This document shows, one piece after another, positions 7,371 to 10,143 of a DNA stretch of 10,143 nt. The stretch is from Neptuniibacter sp. GTDB lineage: Bacteria; Pseudomonadota; Gammaproteobacteria; Pseudomonadales; Balneatricaceae. Made by a program: the position numbers and the translations under genes. The stretch spans positions 1-10,143 of the forward strand of contig JASBRM010000150.1 of the NCBI GenBank assembly GCA_030149405.1, in the 5' to 3' direction. The notes below the pieces were generated by a model. That model searched no databases. It was not told the DNA's origin and saw nothing but the letters and a program-made list of their open reading frames with translations. Numbering within the stretch: position 1 is the first letter of the stretch; every line of letters begins with the position of its first letter.

Positions 7371-7505
7371 ATTTTCTGCCAGCAGCGCTGTATTTGTTCC
7401 TTTAATCCCTTGGTTCAGCGATTGCGCAGCAATCACAATCGAGCGCGTCAGCGCGAAGCCCGAAGGGTGGTTGCAGCCAAAAGCTGCAACCAATAAATCC
7501 AGCCC
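7340..7505. repeat. Hairpin repeat unit 1
   Basis: Hairpins in order: terminator stem 7346-7364; GATTGC/GCAATC (7420-7425 with 7429-7434); GCGC/GCGC (7443-7446 with 7451-7454); CCC/GGG (7459-7461 with 7465-7467); and TGGTTGCAG/CTGCAACCA (7468-7476 with 7484-7492), with loop CCAAAAG. The unit closes with the tRNA-like string at 7495-7505. Confidence 0.8.
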
Positions 7506-7518
7506 TTAACTCAATATT

Positions 7519-7696
7519 AAAAAAGATCATGCATCTATCAAGAACGGATGGCCTTTTTTATTTTCTGCCAGCAGTGCCGAATTTGTTCCTTTAATTCATT
7601 TGGTTCAACGATTGCGCAGCGATCATCGCCGAGCACGAAGTGCGAAGCCCGTCAGGGTTGTTGCAGCCCTAAGCTGCAACAAGCAAATCCAGCCCC
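7519..7696. repeat. Hairpin repeat unit 2 (diverged)
   Basis: The terminator-like hairpin is eroded: the right arm GGATGGCC 7546-7553 and the T-run are kept, but the left arm is altered. The other stems persist with changed bases: GATTGC/GCGATC (7610-7615 with 7619-7624, one wobble), GCAC/GTGC (7633-7636 with 7640-7643), CCC/GGG (7648-7650 with 7655-7657) and TTGTTGCAG/CTGCAACAA (7658-7666 with 7674-7682). The unit closes with AAATCCAGCCCC at 7685-7696. Confidence 0.8.
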
Positions 7697-7708
7697 AATC
7701 AACACCTT

Positions 7709-7885
7709 AAAAGGTCATACATCTACCAAGTCTAGGATGGCCTTTTTTATTTTCTGCCCGCAGCGCTGTATTTGTTCCTTTAATTCCTTGGTTCAGCGAT
7801 TGCGCAGCAATCACAATCGAGCGCCTTTAGCGCGAAGCCCGAAGGGTGGTTGCAGCCAAAAGCTGCAACCAATAAATCCAGCCCC
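7709..7885. repeat. Hairpin repeat unit 3
   Basis: Its terminator-like stem is GGTCAT/ATGGCC (7713-7718 with 7737-7742) with a long loop, followed by six T. Further stems are GATTGC/GCAATC (7798-7803 with 7807-7812), GCGC/GCGC (7821-7824 with 7830-7833), CCC/GGG (7838-7840 with 7844-7846) and TGGTTGCAG/CTGCAACCA (7847-7855 with 7863-7871). The unit closes with AAATCCAGCCCC at 7874-7885. It is nearly identical to unit 1 over the hairpin part. Confidence 0.8.
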
Positions 7886-7978
7886 ATTGAATCAAACTCC
7901 TACACCTTTCCTGAACAGCTTCTCCTAGCCTCAATAAAATAACTCCTGCATAGAGCGGTCCTCAGCTTTGGCGCGGCT

Positions 7979-7999
7979 ATTGCTTCAAGTAAAAGCAAT
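7979..7999. promoter_or_regulatory. Inverted repeat upstream of edd, possible operator or promoter region
   Basis: ATTGCTT (7979-7985) and AAGCAAT (7993-7999) are a perfect inverted repeat with a 7-bp centre, 67 bp before the edd start. TTGCTT (7981 is its second T) followed after 17 bp by TTTAAA is a weak -35/-10 candidate overlapping it. The site does not match the HexR box (TGTAAT..ATTACA type) known for edd control in some gammaproteobacteria, so no regulator is assigned. Confidence 0.3.
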
Positions 8000-8051
8000 T
8001 AATTTAAAAGTAATAACCGAGTATGCTTTTATTTGAGTGATTCATGCCAGC

Positions 8052-8058
8052 AAAGGAG
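8052..8058 (+). promoter_or_regulatory. Ribosome binding site of edd
   Basis: AAAGGAG lies 8 nt before ATG 8067. It selects this start over the in-frame GTG at 8037, which would add ten residues not found in E. coli Edd. Confidence 0.8.
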
Positions 8059-8066
8059 TTAGGCCC

Positions 8067-9896
8067 ATGAACCCAGTTGTTGATAGTGTTACTGCCCGTA
8101 TATGTGAGCGAAGCAAACACACTCGTGATTCTTATCTGCAGCAAATGAAAAAGGCTGAGGATGATGGCGTACACAGATCCAGACTCTCTTGCGGTAATTT
8201 GGCACATGGTTTTGCAGCCTGTGGAGATACAGACAAGCAAGCCCTCAAACTCAGCAACTCTGTGAATGTTGCTATTGTTAATGCTTATAACGACATGCTG
8301 TCGGCTCACCAGCCTTTTGAAACATACCCTGATACCATTAGGAAAGCTGTTCGTGAAATGGGCTCTGTAGCTCAGGTTGCAGCAGGAGTGCCTGCAATGT
8401 GCGATGGGGTTACCCAAGGGCAGCCGGGCATGGATCTAAGTCTGTTTAGCCGTGATGTAATTGCTATGTCTACGGCCATTGGCCTTTCTCATAATATGTT
8501 TGATGCTGCACTTTATCTGGGAGTGTGCGACAAAATTGTGCCTGGGTTGATGATTGGCGCTTTACGCTTTGGTCATCTGCCCACTGTATTTGTACCAGCG
8601 GGTCCAATGCCTAGCGGGCTGCCAAACAAAGAAAAAGCCAGGATCAGGCAGCTGTTTGCGGAAGGTAAGATTGGTAGAAAAGAACTCTTAGAGTGTGAAT
8701 CTGATTCTTATCACAGTGCGGGTACTTGCACATTCTATGGAACAGCTAATACAAATCAGATGCTCATGGAAGTGATGGGGCTGCATTTGCCTGGTGGCAC
8801 TTTTGTAAACCCTGAGACGCCTCTTAGAGAAGCTTTGACAAGAGAGGCTGCGCAGAGAGCCGTTAAGCTGACAGCATCGAATGGCCGTTTTACGCCTTTG
8901 TATGAAATAGTCAATGAGCGCTCAATAGTAAATGCAATTGTTGCCCTCCTGGCTACCGGTGGCTCCACTAACCACACCATGCATATTGTCGCTATTGCCC
9001 GTGCTGCCGGAATAATTATCAACTGGGATGACTTTTCGGAACTGTCTTCTGTTGTGCCTTTATTGGCGAGGGTTTACCCAAATGGTAATGCAGATATTAA
9101 CCACTTCCATGCTGCTGGGGGGGTAGGATTTTTGATCTCTGAATTACTGAATTCAGGATATTTGCATGAAAATGTAATGACCATCATGGGCGAAGGCTTA
9201 TCAAGGTATATGCAGGAACCGTTCTTGCAGGAGGGCAAACTTGATTGGAAAGAGTCGACTAAATCTTCCCTCGATACGGCTGTTTTAGCTCCGGTTACAG
9301 ACGCCTTTCGTGCAGATGGCGGGCTGAAAGTTTTAGAAGGCAATCTGGGCCGTGGTGTGATTAAAACTTCTGCGGTTGCAGAGGAACACCTGGTTGTTGA
9401 AGCGCCTGCCGTCGTTTTTGAAGATCAGGAGGACTTTGCCGATGCTTTTAAACGCGGGGATCTGGATAAAGACTTTGTCGCGGTATTAAGGTATCAGGGG
9501 CCAAAAGCGATAGGCATGCCTGAACTGCATAAGTTAACCCCTTATCTAGGCGTTCTGCAGGATAGAGGCTTCAAGGTGGCTTTAGTAACGGATGGTCGAA
9601 TGTCTGGCGCCTCGGGTAAAGTCCCCGCAGCTATCCATGTCTGGCCAGAAGCTTTAGAAGGTGGAGCGCTGTCCAAAATTCAGGACGGTGACCTGATCAG
9701 GCTGGATGGTCTAGAAGGATCGCTGATGCTAGTGGCTGAGAATGATGAATGGCTATCACGCAGTGTTGAATCCGGTGGGGTTCCGATGGAAAACAATATG
9801 GCGATGGGCAGAGAGTTGTTTTCTGCTTTTCGTAATCAAGTTGGTTGTGCTGAAGAGGGTGCATCTGTATTCGATTTTTCAGCTATAAATGGATGA
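8067..9896 (+). CDS. edd: Phosphogluconate dehydratase (6-phosphogluconate to KDPG)
   Basis: Edd is the first committed enzyme of the Entner-Doudoroff pathway. It dehydrates 6-phosphogluconate to 2-keto-3-deoxy-6-phosphogluconate in the cytoplasm, using an iron-sulfur cluster (IlvD/Edd family). The 609-residue product is close to the 603 residues of E. coli Edd and aligns along its whole length from the first residues (MNP, then RI.ERS). Family motifs include [11 protein letters not shown] (42-52), [10 protein letters not shown] (74-83), MCDGVTQG (111-118), [19 protein letters not shown] (Cys 221), [11 protein letters not shown] (from 296), [11 protein letters not shown] and [12 protein letters not shown] (507-518). 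Cys 112 and Cys 221 are the likely cluster ligands, with Cys 42 a further candidate. No frameshift or missing motif is visible. The gene is convergent with eda, 49 bp apart, so the two cannot share one transcript as they do in E. coli. Confidence 0.97.
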   Translation: MNPVVDSVTARICERSKHTRDSYLQQMKKAEDDGVHRSRLSCGNLAHGFAACGDTDKQALKLSNSVNVAIVNAYNDMLSAHQPFETYPDTIRKAVREMGSVAQVAAGVPAMCDGVTQGQPGMDLSLFSRDVIAMSTAIGLSHNMFDAALYLGVCDKIVPGLMIGALRFGHLPTVFVPAGPMPSGLPNKEKARIRQLFAEGKIGRKELLECESDSYHSAGTCTFYGTANTNQMLMEVMGLHLPGGTFVNPETPLREALTREAAQRAVKLTASNGRFTPLYEIVNERSIVNAIVALLATGGSTNHTMHIVAIARAAGIIINWDDFSELSSVVPLLARVYPNGNADINHFHAAGGVGFLISELLNSGYLHENVMTIMGEGLSRYMQEPFLQEGKLDWKESTKSSLDTAVLAPVTDAFRADGGLKVLEGNLGRGVIKTSAVAEEHLVVEAPAVVFEDQEDFADAFKRGDLDKDFVAVLRYQGPKAIGMPELHKLTPYLGVLQDRGFKVALVTDGRMSGASGKVPAAIHVWPEALEGGALSKIQDGDLIRLDGLEGSLMLVAENDEWLSRSVESGGVPMENNMAMGRELFSAFRNQVGCAEEGASVFDFSAING

Positions 9897-9945
9897 TAGC
9901 CAGATTGATAAAATGCTGAACAGATGTGTACGGATATTTATCGGA

Positions 9946-10143
9946 CTAATTCTGCCCGAGCATTTTCACAGTTTCTTGAGCTAGTTTTTTGATGCCACTC
10001 CAATCTTTCTCTTCAATCAGACTTCTTGGAGCTAACCAGGATCCGCCAACACACATAAAGTTTTTAAGCTGTAGATAGTCTTTAGCATTATCGAGACTGA
10101 TGCCTCCCGTTGGGCATAATTTTATGTCGCCAAAAGGTCCTGA
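9946..10143 (-). CDS. eda: KDPG aldolase, C-terminal part (gene begins beyond the right edge)
   Basis: Read on the minus strand, the frame is open from the right edge to TAG 9946-9948 and gives the last 65 residues. It contains LCPTGGIS (the phosphate-binding PTGG segment), LDNAKDYLQLKN and MCVGGSWLAP, which are hallmarks of 2-keto-3-deoxy-6-phosphogluconate aldolase. The enzyme splits the product of Edd into pyruvate and glyceraldehyde 3-phosphate, and in several species it also cleaves 4-hydroxy-2-oxoglutarate. The Schiff-base Lys lies upstream, outside the window. The usual enzyme has about 210 residues, so roughly one third is present. Facing edd across 49 bp is consistent with the same pathway but with separate promoters. 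No T-rich intrinsic terminator is obvious between the two stop codons. Confidence 0.93.
   Translation of the reverse strand, partial: SGPFGDIKLCPTGGISLDNAKDYLQLKNFMCVGGSWLAPRSLIEEKDWSGIKKLAQETVKMLGQN

Larger units (their letters stand above)
7340..7885. repeat. Array of three tandem hairpin-rich repeats, period about 189 bp
   Basis: Three units start at 7340, 7519 and 7709. The anchor GGATGGCCTTTTTTATTTTCTG begins at 7357, 7546 and 7735, exactly 189 bp apart each time. Each unit has a terminator-like hairpin, a TTTGTTCCTTTAAT segment, four short hairpins and a closing AAATCCAGCCC(C). Units 1 and 3 are almost identical over the hairpin part, while unit 2 differs at many sites. Reading frames through the array exist only because the repeats lack stops in some frames; their translated strings repeat with the units, and I do not regard them as genes. 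The family is not one I recognise. Confidence 0.88.

Noticed and set aside
7308..7493. A 61-codon minus-strand frame over the tRNA remnant and unit 1
   Set aside because: It runs through the T-arm and terminator hairpin and is not kept in unit 2, so it is not a gene.
7340..7885. CRISPR array
   Set aside because: There are only three units of about 189 bp with internal hairpins, there are no unique spacers between short repeats, and no cas gene is nearby.
7548..7928. A 126-codon open frame over the repeat array
   Set aside because: Its translation repeats MAFFIFC..RICSFNS with the 189-bp units, it starts inside a terminator hairpin and lacks a ribosome binding site. It is an effect of the repeats.
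8004..8417. Minus-strand frame of 137 codons opposite the edd start
   Set aside because: It is antisense to the clearly conserved edd coding sequence and has no recognisable motif or ribosome binding site.
9897..9945. Intrinsic terminator between edd and eda
   Set aside because: TTGATAAA (9905-9912) can pair with TTTATCGG (9937-9944), but with two wobbles, a 24-nt loop and no T-run, so the signal is too weak to call.

Overview
The window looks like a piece of a gammaproteobacterial chromosome in which a mobile element has entered an initiator tRNA gene. The evidence is an Edd protein close to the enterobacterial and marine gammaproteobacterial enzyme, a KDPG aldolase tail, a tRNA-fMet 3' part of gammaproteobacterial type, and an IS1182-type transposase. 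The base composition is moderately AT-rich. No species can be named from the sequence alone.

Left part (1 to about 7290), mobile or accessory DNA: the C-terminal end of an IS1182-family transposase (3-290); about 490 bp without a gene but with a nested inverted repeat; an unrecognised 311-residue protein (785-1720, + strand); and, tail to tail with it, one very large gene (1736-7165, - strand) for a 1,809-residue protein. This protein carries a complete tyrosine-recombinase catalytic set near its C-terminal end (R1341, K1375, H1457, R1460, H1517, Y1527). It also has a second, partly degenerate set in its middle (R609, K633, N724 in place of His, R727, H750, Y758 or Y761).

Junction (about 7287-7329): upstream of the recombinase start, the sequence from the anticodon loop to the CCA end of an initiator tRNA-fMet appears without its 5' half. 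The natural reading is that the element integrated into the anticodon loop of tRNA-fMet. Its right end would lie here, and the restored tRNA beyond the left edge of the window.

Right part (7330-10143), chromosomal backbone: the tRNA terminator; three tandem units of about 189 bp, each rich in hairpins and each ending in a copy of the tRNA T-arm string AAATCCAGCCC(C); then edd (8067-9896, +) and the end of eda (9946-10143, -). Together edd and eda encode the two Entner-Doudoroff steps that turn 6-phosphogluconate into pyruvate and glyceraldehyde 3-phosphate. Here they are convergent instead of forming the edd-eda operon of E. coli.

The most interesting items are the double-domain giant recombinase with its tRNA-fMet target, and the hairpin repeat array, where paired base changes between units keep the stems intact.
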